The translations under genes and the position numbers were made by a program. A model generated the notes under the pieces. It saw nothing but the letters and a program-made list of their open reading frames with translations, had not been told where the DNA came from and did no database searches. Positions 16,577 to 24,085 of a stretch of DNA of 53,023 bases are shown here, piece after piece; positions within the stretch are counted from its first letter, which is position 1, and every line of letters begins with the position of its first letter. The DNA is from an uncultured Schlesneria sp. (lineage in GTDB: Bacteria > Planctomycetota > Planctomycetia > Planctomycetales > Planctomycetaceae). The stretch covers positions 1 through 53,023 of the forward strand of contig CAIWEX010000821.1 in assembly GCA_903911795.1 (NCBI GenBank), in the 5' to 3' direction.

Positions 16577-18370
16577 ATGCGGCTGCTATTTTTCTACGCA
16601 TGCCTGTCTGCCACCATTGCGTTGACGCAAACGGCTGGTGCTCAGCAGTTCACCGGCTTTGCGACGGTTGAGCCGTTTTCCGAGCGGTTGCGCTGGGAAC
16701 GGCGTACAAATGGAATCAAGGTCCTGACCAACCTTCCCGCTATCTCGAAGCCGGACAAGCGAACACTGGTGATCTATGCGACACCGAATGGAAGTACGAT
16801 CGAACAGACGTTCGGAGCCGCCGCTGCGCCAGGTCAGGACTTTCGATTTGATATTCAGCACGTCGCAGCTCAGATCCGCTGCTGGCGCGATCTGACTGCG
16901 GACAAGGATCTCCTTCTGGCCATTGTGCAGGCTCCCAACCTCAGTTGGCCGGCGTTCCGCGCCGAGCGGCCCGATGCAGGAACGTTAATTCGACAATTGG
17001 TTTCTGCGCTCGCCGCGGAGTTTAAAGCTGACAACATTGTCCTGGCCGGCCACAGTGGCGGTGGAGCTTTTTTGCTTGAGTACATTGCTGCCGACGCCAC
17101 GATTCCGTCCTCGATTGAACGAATTCTGTTCCTGGACGCGAACTACTCGTATTCAGATGAAAAGCATGCCGACAAGTTGTTGGCCTGGTTACGGGGTGAT
17201 ACCACTCGGCACCTGATTGTTATTGCGTACGATGATCGCGAGGTCGTGCTGAACGGTAAGAAGGTTGTTGGTCCTGACGGTGGTACGTTTCGTGCGACGA
17301 AGCGGATGACATCGAAATTCGCAAAAAGTATCGAACTGACGGATGGTATCTCGGGGCCATTCCAAACCACCCGCGGATTGTCGGGACAACTCCAGGTGTA
17401 CGTTCATCCGAATCCCGACAAAAAGATTCTCCACACCGCTCTGGTGGGTGAGATGAATGGCCTTTTGCAGGGGCTGACGGCCGGGACTACGGACGAAACC
17501 CGCTGGCGAACGTTTGGAGGGCCTCGTGCCTATACGAAATGGATTCAGCAGCAACCCCTGAAGGAACCTGTTGTTCCGCTCGCGGTGATCGTCGAAGAAC
17601 CAGTCGAGCAAATCCTGGCGATTCCGGCACGTCACGAAAACGCTCCTGCGGGTCGACAATTTCGAGATCAAATCCTCACCATGCCACGTCAGGCACGCGA
17701 AGCGGCGATCGTGAAAGAGATTACCAGCGGTAACATTCCAGCGTTTCTACGGCAACTGGTAACGATTCGCGTCCACTGGACGGATGCCACCGGAAGCAAG
17801 CATGTCGCAGATTATCGAGTTATGGCAGATTATCTCGCGGTTGGTACCGACGACGATTTCTTTCGAGTCCCGATGACACCTCAGAGTGCTCTGGCGATTG
17901 CTGAAAAGTGTAATGCGTCACTGATCACCGCCAAGGTCTCTGATGATCTCTATTCTGCCGCCCCCAACAGGCTCGCTCCCAGGCCTCTGACGAAAGACCG
18001 CGACGCTGTCCAGGCATTCTATCAGCATCACGAATTGATCGAGACTCAGCTTCAAGGAAAGAAACGAGCCTTGACGGCTGGGATCAAGAAAGACGTCGTA
18101 CTGAGCAATCGCCTGCGGGAGAAGCCGCATAAGGTCGCAATTTATGGTTGGCACCAGGCGGACGCGATTCCGATTCAGCCGCTTTATGTGGGACACGTCG
18201 ACTGGTATGTCGACTACAGCCACGGAGTGCGATTGATGTCAAACCAGGTGGTCGTTGACGGCGAAATGATGAACGTCAGTGATGTCTTGCAGCACCCTGT
18301 CTTGAATTGGTTGTTGAGTAACGAAGGTGCGATCAATACTCTCGAGATTCGTCGTGCAGCACAGTGGTGA
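16577..18370 (+). CDS. Secreted alpha/beta-hydrolase-like protein
   Basis: The protein has 597 residues with a signal peptide (MRLLFFYACLSATIALTQT, cleavage near AGAQQ). The N-terminal half looks like an alpha/beta hydrolase: a beta-strand LVIYATPNGSTIEQTFG, then the nucleophile elbow IVLAGHSGGGAFLLEYIAA (Ser near residue 160) and ILFLDANYSY, where the Asp may be catalytic. The second half (about 330-597) shows no family I recognise. AGGAGA lies 8 nt before the ATG, so the frame upstream of 16577 is not coding. It starts 80 bp after the kinase stop. Substrate unknown; an esterase or amidase is possible but not shown. Confidence 0.7.
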   Translation: MRLLFFYACLSATIALTQTAGAQQFTGFATVEPFSERLRWERRTNGIKVLTNLPAISKPDKRTLVIYATPNGSTIEQTFGAAAAPGQDFRFDIQHVAAQIRCWRDLTADKDLLLAIVQAPNLSWPAFRAERPDAGTLIRQLVSALAAEFKADNIVLAGHSGGGAFLLEYIAADATIPSSIERILFLDANYSYSDEKHADKLLAWLRGDTTRHLIVIAYDDREVVLNGKKVVGPDGGTFRATKRMTSKFAKSIELTDGISGPFQTTRGLSGQLQVYVHPNPDKKILHTALVGEMNGLLQGLTAGTTDETRWRTFGGPRAYTKWIQQQPLKEPVVPLAVIVEEPVEQILAIPARHENAPAGRQFRDQILTMPRQAREAAIVKEITSGNIPAFLRQLVTIRVHWTDATGSKHVADYRVMADYLAVGTDDDFFRVPMTPQSALAIAEKCNASLITAKVSDDLYSAAPNRLAPRPLTKDRDAVQAFYQHHELIETQLQGKKRALTAGIKKDVVLSNRLREKPHKVAIYGWHQADAIPIQPLYVGHVDWYVDYSHGVRLMSNQVVVDGEMMNVSDVLQHPVLNWLLSNEGAINTLEIRRAAQW

Positions 18371-18411
18371 ATGTGAACTTGATCGCAATCACGGGAAACA
18401 CGAACGAAAAA

Positions 18412-18876
18412 TCAGATCCCGTCGCCACCGATAAAGACGCTCGAAAAGACTTCCTCTTGAGTCACCGGGGCTGATCCATAGACCTGTTCCAGTGTCGCGG
18501 CATCCATCTTTTGAGCTGTATAGTTACGAATGTCGAGCAGCACACGGCGAAAGCGGCAGATCGCTTCCTGAGAGCAGGATTCGTGACTGGAAACTGAGAC
18601 ACATCCGATCGGGGCGAGCAATCCGTCGAAATGACGAACGATCTGTCCCATGGTAATCTCGGCGGGGGACCTCGCGAGAACGAACCCGCCAATCCGGCCT
18701 GCGATACTGTTGACAATCCCCTGAGATTTGAGATCGAGCATAATATGCTCGAGAAAACCACGAGGAATATCGTTTTTCTCGGCCAACTCGCGGATCGAAA
18801 CCGGGCCCTTGCCGAATCGTTCTACCAGCGTCATCAAGGCGCGCAGGGCGTAATCGGACTTGCGAGAGAGCTTCAT
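18412..18876 (-). CDS. Rrf2-family transcriptional regulator with putative Fe-S cysteines
   Basis: This 154-residue protein has the N-terminal winged helix of the Rrf2 family: MKLSRKSDYALRALMTLVER, then IRELAEKNDIPRGFLEHIML and VNSIAGRIGGFVLARSPAEI. Three cysteines in a short span (GCVSVSSHESCSQEAICRF, about residues 91-108) match the cluster-binding loop of IscR/NsrR/RsrR-type members, so it may sense iron-sulfur status, nitric oxide or redox. No isc, suf or nitrosative-stress genes are in the window; the nearest gene is the secreted CxxC protein transcribed in the same direction. It may be autoregulated from the AT-rich stretch at about 18890-18905. Confidence 0.92.
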   Translation of the reverse strand: MKLSRKSDYALRALMTLVERFGKGPVSIRELAEKNDIPRGFLEHIMLDLKSQGIVNSIAGRIGGFVLARSPAEITMGQIVRHFDGLLAPIGCVSVSSHESCSQEAICRFRRVLLDIRNYTAQKMDAATLEQVYGSAPVTQEEVFSSVFIGGDGI

Positions 18877-18997
18877 GGGTGTCGTCTGTCAGTTCAAAAA
18901 ATATGACAATCGCGGTGATACTACTGACCGGGTGATAAACCGTCAACGATTTGCGAGCATGACAACAAGCAGCCGTAACGCTGTCATTTCGCATCCG

Positions 18998-19040
18998 GCA
19001 CCAAGAACAAAGAACATAGCACCAAGAACCAGAACGACGT
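18998..19040 (-). repeat. GTTCTTGG minisatellite-like repeat, copy 1
   Basis: On the minus strand the sequence reads GTTCTGGTTCTTGGTGCTA then TGTTCTTTGTTCTTGGTGCC, a short degenerate array. A related array is at 46036-46075 on the plus strand. It lies just beyond the hairpin that follows the secreted CxxC gene. Confidence 0.55.
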
Positions 19041-19046
19041 AACACG

Positions 19047-19080
19047 AACACCCCACGTTTCCATCGAAACGCAGGGTGTT
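19047..19080 (-). terminator. Candidate terminator hairpin after the CxxC protein gene
   Basis: Read on the minus strand: AACACCCTGCGTTTC-GATG-GAAACGTGGGGTGTT, a 15-bp stem with two mismatches and a four-base loop, 76 nt past the stop of the 19156-19713 gene. The downstream sequence is only mildly T-rich, so this may be a weak intrinsic terminator or a transcript-end stabiliser. Confidence 0.5.
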
Positions 19081-19155
19081 GACGTAGAGGCTAAACCTTG
19101 AAAATCACGATCATGAGCGCTTCGATCGCGATCACAGGGACAGAGCCATTTTGGA

Positions 19156-19713
19156 CTACTCGAGGATCGACTTCGTTTCGCCAACGAGCTTGGAAATCGC
19201 GGCAGAATTCAATTCGCCCTTGTTGAAGCCTTCACTGACCTTGACGGTACCTTCGACCCAATACATGACGGTAACATCGGCCTTGTCATTGATCTTGTAT
19301 CCCTTGGGGCCGGCAGATCCCTTGAAGGTGGTCAGTGGCAGTTGTTCGATCTTCTTGTCTTTGGCGACCTTTTCCAGTGTGGTCGCAGCCTTAGCTTGAT
19401 CGCTGGCGAGGATCACCACAAAGCCTGCCATTTTCTGATCGCGGTTCTTCGCGACGACAGCATCCAGTTCCTTCGTCAAGGCAGCGACTTCGTCAGTCAT
19501 TTCCTTGGCGAAAATTGTGACTACGGGCTGATTCCCGTAACGGCAGCGATAACAGAGTTCTTCGCCATCCTTGTTGGGGCCGGTCACGTCCTTAACATAG
19601 AACGCGGGAACCTTCGCACCCTTTTCCAAACCCGATACGACCTTTTCCGCAGCGCTTGCCAGGCCAACCGACGCAACGACCAGCGCGACACACGCCATCA
19701 GGGACTTCTTCAT
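19156..19713 (-). CDS. Small secreted thioredoxin-fold-like protein with CxxC
   Basis: The protein has 185 residues with a signal peptide (MKKSLMACVALVVASVGLAS, cleavage near AAEK). A CxxC pair follows in EELCYRCRYGNQPVVTIFAK (about residues 51-70): Cys-Tyr-Arg-Cys, then a strand, as in thioredoxin or peroxiredoxin folds. The rest alternates helices and strands (VVILASDQAKAATTLEKVAK; DVTVMYWVEGTVKV). A periplasmic redox role is likely but the substrate is unknown. AAGGAGAG is 7 nt before the ATG at 19713; the longer frame to 19773 is not needed. The lysine-rich composition differs from the neighbours and suggests a highly expressed gene. Confidence 0.7.
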   Translation of the reverse strand: MKKSLMACVALVVASVGLASAAEKVVSGLEKGAKVPAFYVKDVTGPNKDGEELCYRCRYGNQPVVTIFAKEMTDEVAALTKELDAVVAKNRDQKMAGFVVILASDQAKAATTLEKVAKDKKIEQLPLTTFKGSAGPKGYKINDKADVTVMYWVEGTVKVSEGFNKGELNSAAISKLVGETKSILE

Positions 19714-19871
19714 CGAGGCTCTCTCCTTGGAACAGACCAAAACAGCGAGGTGTCCGCACGACAGCGGGGACACCGGAACTCCCTTACACTATACCGGTCG
19801 ATTTCGGCCAGACAAGGTGGTAGCAGGTTTTGGATACGTTTCGGCCGATCGGGTGAAACCATGAAATGACG

Positions 19872-19905
19872 CACCCCTCATCCGCGAATTCACGGATGAG
19901 GGGTG
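19872..19905. repeat. Perfect 13-bp inverted repeat
   Basis: CACCCCTCATCCG, an 8-base spacer CGAATTCA, then CGGATGAGGGGTG. The arms pair without mismatch. It lies 159 bp upstream of the secreted CxxC gene start and 439 bp upstream of the VWA gene, so it is at the 5' side of both. No T-run follows on either strand. It could be a 5'-leader hairpin of the minus-strand gene or an operator. Confidence 0.7.
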
Positions 19906-20300
19906 GTCCGATCGCCCCGAAATGCCAAATCTGAACTGCCAGAACTCCGTCCACCGGAAGGTGGACGAGACGCGATTGCTGCGTCATCTTTCGATCAGAC
20001 TTGATGTCTAAGTCTGTTGAAGACAGGAGTCGAGTCAGGATTGACAGTGGATTTATCGGCAGTCCGGTCACGCAAGATGAGACAGACCTTAACGATTACG
20101 TAGACTGGTTCGAGTCGGTCCAAACCATTCTCGATCGGCGGAATCTGCCAATCACCCTTTTCTCAAGGATTTAACTGGCGCTTCGTCTGTAAGTCATTCC
20201 GACGCTGGAATTGACGGAATCCCCTGTCAGGCATAGAGTTCGCGCAGGGAATGCCGTCCCGCTGAGTGATTGCGATGCATCTCTTCGCGGGGAATCTGTC

Positions 20301-20306
20301 TATAAT
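20301..20306 (+). promoter_or_regulatory. Possible -10 box of the VWA/ExbBD operon
   Basis: TATAAT, an exact sigma-70 -10 consensus, stands 37 nt before the ATG at 20344. No TTGACA-like -35 is at 16-18 bp spacing, so the assignment rests on the -10 alone. Confidence 0.35.
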
Positions 20307-20343
20307 CGAATCCTCACAAGGTGGTCGGTCGCGGGAGGTATCT

Positions 20344-21381
20344 ATGACTTCTCTCAAAATGACGTCGAAAAACCGGTTCCAGCTTCCTGACTGGATGCCG
20401 CACAGCATCGCCATGCCATGCATTCTTTCGATGGTAGCCCACGCGTGTCTGCTGGTGATCTTTTCAACCACCATGCACAGTTGCCAGCAGGCTCCGGTTG
20501 GCTTCTCGGATGAACCGACGCGCGAAGTCGGGATTTTTGTTGAACGTGAAGGTGATCGCGTTGATTCGCAGATGACTGATGAGCCGAACGAGGCCGAACA
20601 GACGGATGTTGCTGTCGATCCCGCGCCGAACGAGTCGTTTGCCCCCACGCAGGCCACATCGGAAGCTCCTCCCGCAGAAGTGACTCTTCCCAAGATCGAT
20701 GCCCTGCCGCAAATCGGTGTCGGGGTCAATCTGCCGAATGGAACGGGAGCTACCGACACGGGAGTGCCGGTGAAGTCGACGGGTAATGTTCGACCGGCTA
20801 CGGGGACACCTGGCGGGCGACCGGGCGCCGCATTCATGGGGGCACGCGATGAAGGGATGAAAGTCGTCTTCGTTATCGATGCTTCAGGAAGCATGGGTGG
20901 CAATAATGCCATGCAGGTTGCGAAGAATGCCCTGATGAGCAGTCTTCAGGCGCTGGATGAACGACAACAATTCCTGATCATTTTCTACGATGATAAACCG
21001 CACGTCATCAGGCTGCGGGAAGAAACCCGGCCGACGCTTGCCATGGCGACGGATCTTAACAAGACGCTTGCACGTCAGAAGATTTCAGGGATTTCGTCGG
21101 GCTCTGGGACTGATCACCTTCCGCCACTCGAAATGGCGATGCAATTGAATCCCGATGTCATCTTCTTCCTGACGGATGCGCTTGAGCCCCCGCTCTGGCC
21201 TAAAGATCTGGATCGGATCAAGACCATGAATCGTGGAAAGATCAGGATTCATGCGATCGAATTTGGTCAGGGACCGGAATTGCCTCCTGCCAACGACAAT
21301 GGCAATTTCCTGCGAAAGCTCGCCCGCCAGAATGGTGGGACCTACCGTTATCACGATGTGACCCGATTCAAAGCTCAGTGA
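20344..21381 (+). CDS. Membrane-anchored VWA domain protein
   Basis: The protein has 345 residues. One transmembrane segment lies near the N-terminus (MPCILSMVAHACLLVIFSTT, about 25-45), followed by an acidic, Pro/Glu-rich linker (about 55-170) and a von Willebrand A domain (about 180-335). The MIDAS metal site is intact in its first motif: VVFVIDASGSMGGNNAM (DxSxS), with later Thr and Asp candidates in SGSGTDHLPPLE and IFFLTDALEP. GGGAGGT is 4 nt before the ATG. It opens the operon VWA / TPR-like / ExbB / ExbD, so it probably works with the proton-driven ExbB-ExbD pair at the cytoplasmic membrane. Confidence 0.88.
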   Translation: MTSLKMTSKNRFQLPDWMPHSIAMPCILSMVAHACLLVIFSTTMHSCQQAPVGFSDEPTREVGIFVEREGDRVDSQMTDEPNEAEQTDVAVDPAPNESFAPTQATSEAPPAEVTLPKIDALPQIGVGVNLPNGTGATDTGVPVKSTGNVRPATGTPGGRPGAAFMGARDEGMKVVFVIDASGSMGGNNAMQVAKNALMSSLQALDERQQFLIIFYDDKPHVIRLREETRPTLAMATDLNKTLARQKISGISSGSGTDHLPPLEMAMQLNPDVIFFLTDALEPPLWPKDLDRIKTMNRGKIRIHAIEFGQGPELPPANDNGNFLRKLARQNGGTYRYHDVTRFKAQ

Positions 21382-21423
21382 CGGACCGTTTGCCAATTGT
21401 TGACCACTTACAATCACCGAAAG

Positions 21424-22524
21424 ATGAACTGTGATCCATCGGTCCCGGTGGCGGGCTGTTGTCGTACGTGGGGTCTTGCGCTGATCGCGCCGATGTTGCT
21501 GGGAAGCGTTTCAGCGTATGCCCAGGATCGAGTGATCCTGCAGCAACCCGGTGGAAGCCGCTTTCCAATTTCTGGCATCGTCGATGACTATACGGGTCGC
21601 GAAGTGACGGTCATCGTTCGAGCAGGCGAACAATCGCGCCGGTACCCTCGGCAGGATGTCATTGAAGTTCAAACCGCCTACACCGCTCACCACGAAAAGG
21701 GGCGGCAATGGCTGGCAAAAGGTGATGTGGCTCGGGCGAAGCCCGAATTAACCCTGGCGTTGAAGGAAGAAGACAGGGCGTGGGTCCGACGATTGATACT
21801 GGCCGATCTGGTTCGGTGTGCCCTGTGGAATGGCGATTACCTCGCAGCCGCACCGAACTTTCTGGCGATCGTGGAATCGGATCCGGAAACAATGCATTTC
21901 GGCCTGGCCCCGCTGGCCTGGACCGACCAGTCATCGGATGCCAACGTGATATTCGAAGCCCGTGCCTGGGTCACAGAAAAGTCATTGGTTGCTCAGTTGA
22001 TCGGTGCCAGCCATCTCCTCTTCGATCGAGAATCCAATGATCAGGCGGAAACGGTCCTGCGTCGACTGGCCCGAGAATCGAACATCCGTCTACAGCGGCT
22101 AGCGCAAATGCAGTTGTGGCGAGTCCGTTCTGTAAGCGGAACTGCCACTCCATCTGAGTTGCTGCGTTGGGAATCAGCGATTGATGATCTTCCCGAGGAA
22201 TTGCGAGCGGGTGGTTACTATGTTCTCGGACAGACCTTTCGGCGGCAGCAACAGCCTGAACGAGCTGCGGCCACGTTATTGTGGCTCCCTCTGGTTTACG
22301 ACTCGGACCGCCATCTGGCGGCTCGCGCCTGTTTTGAAGCCGCTGAAATGGTGGAATCGTTTGGCGACCGCGCGCAGGCTACCAATTTGTACAGCGAAGT
22401 TGTTTTCCGCTTCCCTGACACACCGGTTGCAGGCAAAGCCGAAGAAAAATGGAAAATGCTGAAGGGCGAGACTGGCCAGAGTGGTAAGGGCCAACCAGCG
22501 AACCGCAAGGATTCTGATCAATAA
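21424..22524 (+). CDS. Secreted or periplasmic TPR-like helical protein
   Basis: The protein has 366 residues with a signal sequence (hydrophobic GLALIAPMLLGSVSAYAQD). A small N-terminal beta unit follows (RFPISGIVDDYTGREVTVIV, about 40-65), then TPR-like helix pairs to the C-terminus: KGRQWLAKGDVARAKPELTL, GGYYVLGQTFRRQQQPERAA, and ARACFEAAEMVESFGDRAQA then FRFPDTPVAGKAEEKWKML. The last repeats resemble the YbgF/CpoB type tail that accompanies Tol-Pal systems. The ATG at 21424 is preferred; an upstream TTG at 21397 exists in frame. It is placed 42 bp after the VWA stop and 34 bp before exbB, so it is co-transcribed. Confidence 0.75.
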   Translation: MNCDPSVPVAGCCRTWGLALIAPMLLGSVSAYAQDRVILQQPGGSRFPISGIVDDYTGREVTVIVRAGEQSRRYPRQDVIEVQTAYTAHHEKGRQWLAKGDVARAKPELTLALKEEDRAWVRRLILADLVRCALWNGDYLAAAPNFLAIVESDPETMHFGLAPLAWTDQSSDANVIFEARAWVTEKSLVAQLIGASHLLFDRESNDQAETVLRRLARESNIRLQRLAQMQLWRVRSVSGTATPSELLRWESAIDDLPEELRAGGYYVLGQTFRRQQQPERAAATLLWLPLVYDSDRHLAARACFEAAEMVESFGDRAQATNLYSEVVFRFPDTPVAGKAEEKWKMLKGETGQSGKGQPANRKDSDQ

Positions 22525-22558
22525 CGACGCGGTGGCGGCATAAGGAGGAAGCCGATCG

Positions 22559-23374
22559 ATGTTACGAAATCATTCCCGTATTCTGATGCTCGTCATGACA
22601 GTTGTTGTCAGCTTGTGGTGGGCATTGCCTGTCGGAGCCGCTAATCCCGCGCAGCCTGCGGCAGATCGACCTGCCGCACCCGTCGTAGATATCGGGCAGA
22701 TGTTCAAAGATGGGGGGGCGATCGGATATGTCATCGTTGCGTTGAGTCTGGTCATGCTGGCTTTGATTTTTGAACACTTGTTGACCATTCGTCGCGGCAC
22801 TTTGATGCCTCGGGGGATGGCCGAAGATATCGAACGTCTGATTGTCGCGGGGCAATTCAAAGTTGCGGAAGAGCGTTGCCGGGCCAGTTCCAGCCTGTTG
22901 GGATATCTTCTGGGGGCCGGGATCTCGGAAGTGGAACTGGGCTATTCGGCAGTAGAGAAAGCGATGGAAGACGCGGCGGCTGAACAATCGGCACGCCTGA
23001 TGCGTAAGATCGAATACCTGTCGATTATCAGTACGGTCGCCCCCATGCTGGGGCTGATGGGAACTGTCTGGGGTATGATCCTGGCCTTCATGGAATTTGA
23101 GCGCAAAGCCAATCCGCAAGTGAGCGAACTGGCTCCCGGGATCTACAAAGCGCTGGTGACCACCCTCTTCGGCCTGATCGTGGCGATCCCGGCGATTTCT
23201 GCCTTCGGGTTCTTCCGCAATCGCATCGACGAACTGATTGCCCAGACGGCACTGACTGCTGAACATGTGTTTGCCGATTTCAAACGATCGATCCTGTTGC
23301 GTAAACGAGAAGAACGAAGAACTCACGCGGCCGAAGGGGTTCCTGTCGCTCGTCGAGATCCCAAGGCGACCTGA
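22559..23374 (+). CDS. exbB: ExbB/TolQ/MotA-type proton channel protein
   Basis: The 271-residue protein carries a signal-like leader (MLRNHSRILMLVMTVVVSLW), a first transmembrane helix (GAIGYVIVALSLVMLALIF, about 52-70) and the paired C-terminal helices of the family: EYLSIISTVAPMLGLMGTVW then GMILAF (about 143-170) and YKALVTTLFGLIVAIPAISA (about 193-215). The TVAPMLGLMGTVWGM and the Thr/Pro pore residues are typical of ExbB/TolQ. It forms the proton-motive-force engine with ExbD. AAGGAGGAA is 8 nt before the ATG. It precedes exbD by 36 bp. Confidence 0.93.
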   Translation: MLRNHSRILMLVMTVVVSLWWALPVGAANPAQPAADRPAAPVVDIGQMFKDGGAIGYVIVALSLVMLALIFEHLLTIRRGTLMPRGMAEDIERLIVAGQFKVAEERCRASSSLLGYLLGAGISEVELGYSAVEKAMEDAAAEQSARLMRKIEYLSIISTVAPMLGLMGTVWGMILAFMEFERKANPQVSELAPGIYKALVTTLFGLIVAIPAISAFGFFRNRIDELIAQTALTAEHVFADFKRSILLRKREERRTHAAEGVPVARRDPKAT

Positions 23375-23410
23375 TTTCCGTTAAATCTCTCGTTCACTCA
23401 CGAGTCTGAT

Positions 23411-23830
23411 ATGCGTCTTCCCAGCCAGAATGTTCAGCGAGGTCTGCAGTTCAACATCACGCCGCTAATCGACGTGGTGTTTCTGCTGATCATCTTTTTT
23501 CTGGTGGCCAGCCATTTCATTCGCAACGAGCAGGTCGAGCAGGTCGAACTACCGGTTGCGACTCAGGGGCGCGACGAAGAGGAATCTGCAAGTCGTGTGG
23601 TGATCACGATTGCAACCGACCAGCGACTCTTACTGGGGTCTCAGGAAATCAGCCTCGAAGACTTTGAACGCAAACTGCAAGTCGTCGCTGAACAATATGG
23701 CCCCGGAGCGACAGAGCTGCGCATTCGTGCTGATCGAACAATTCCCTATTCCGTCGTCGAGCCGCTGCTGCTGGCTGCGGCTCGACTGGGGGTAAACAAG
23801 GTACGGTTCGCAGTGCTTCCCAAGACGTAG
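23411..23830 (+). CDS. exbD: ExbD/TolR-type protein
   Basis: The 139-residue protein has one N-terminal transmembrane helix holding the essential membrane Asp: FNITPLIDVVFLLIIFFLVA (about 14-33). The periplasmic domain ends with the ADRTIPYSVVEPLLLAAARL element and VRFAVLPKT, as in ExbD/TolR. With ExbB it converts proton motive force into mechanical work across the periplasm. No TonB, Tol or Pal gene is in the window, so the VWA and TPR-like proteins upstream are the likely partners. Confidence 0.93.
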   Translation: MRLPSQNVQRGLQFNITPLIDVVFLLIIFFLVASHFIRNEQVEQVELPVATQGRDEEESASRVVITIATDQRLLLGSQEISLEDFERKLQVVAEQYGPGATELRIRADRTIPYSVVEPLLLAAARLGVNKVRFAVLPKT

Positions 23831-24015
23831 TTTACCCGCACCTTGGGATGCATACGTAGGGAGGAGTCAATGTGACCCACATCTTTTTCTCTCGGTTGGG
23901 TGGCGGGGGCGCACTGGCTTTGCAGAAGCCCCCGAAATGGAACGCATTTGAACGGGTGCTTCCCAAAAGCGGACCCCGTCGGTTCCGATGGACGACTGGA
24001 GACACGCATCGCCAG

Positions 24016-24048
24016 AAACCGGACGCTAGCGCGTTCCGGCTGATGGTC
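24016..24048 (+). repeat. CCGG hairpin repeat, copy 2
   Basis: AAACCGGACGC-TAGC-GCGTTCCGGCTGATGGTC. It is identical to copy 3 (26060-26093) over 33 bases, same strand, and sits 38 bp past the stop of the ArnT-like gene. The 255-bp gap 23831-24085 shows nothing else. Confidence 0.85.
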
Positions 24049-24085
24049 TCAGGTTATTCGACGGTTTCACCCCAGTTGATGACTC

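Larger units (their letters stand above)
19714..20343. other. Divergent intergenic region between the CxxC gene and the VWA operon
   Basis: About 630 bp with no credible gene. It holds the strong palindrome at 19872-19905 and a TATAAT box near 20301. Antisense frames across it are not coding-like. Confidence 0.6.

Noticed and set aside
19784-20071. Minus-strand frame of 95 codons upstream of the CxxC gene
   Set aside because: It is crossed by the perfect palindrome at 19872-19905, has no ribosome binding site and no recognisable domain.
20163-20912. Minus-strand frame of 249 codons
   Set aside because: Antisense to the VWA gene, whose MIDAS motif and ribosome binding site are clear.
22562-23326. 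Minus-strand frame of 254 codons
   Set aside because: Antisense to the exbB gene; low-complexity Gln/His/Arg translation without any domain.
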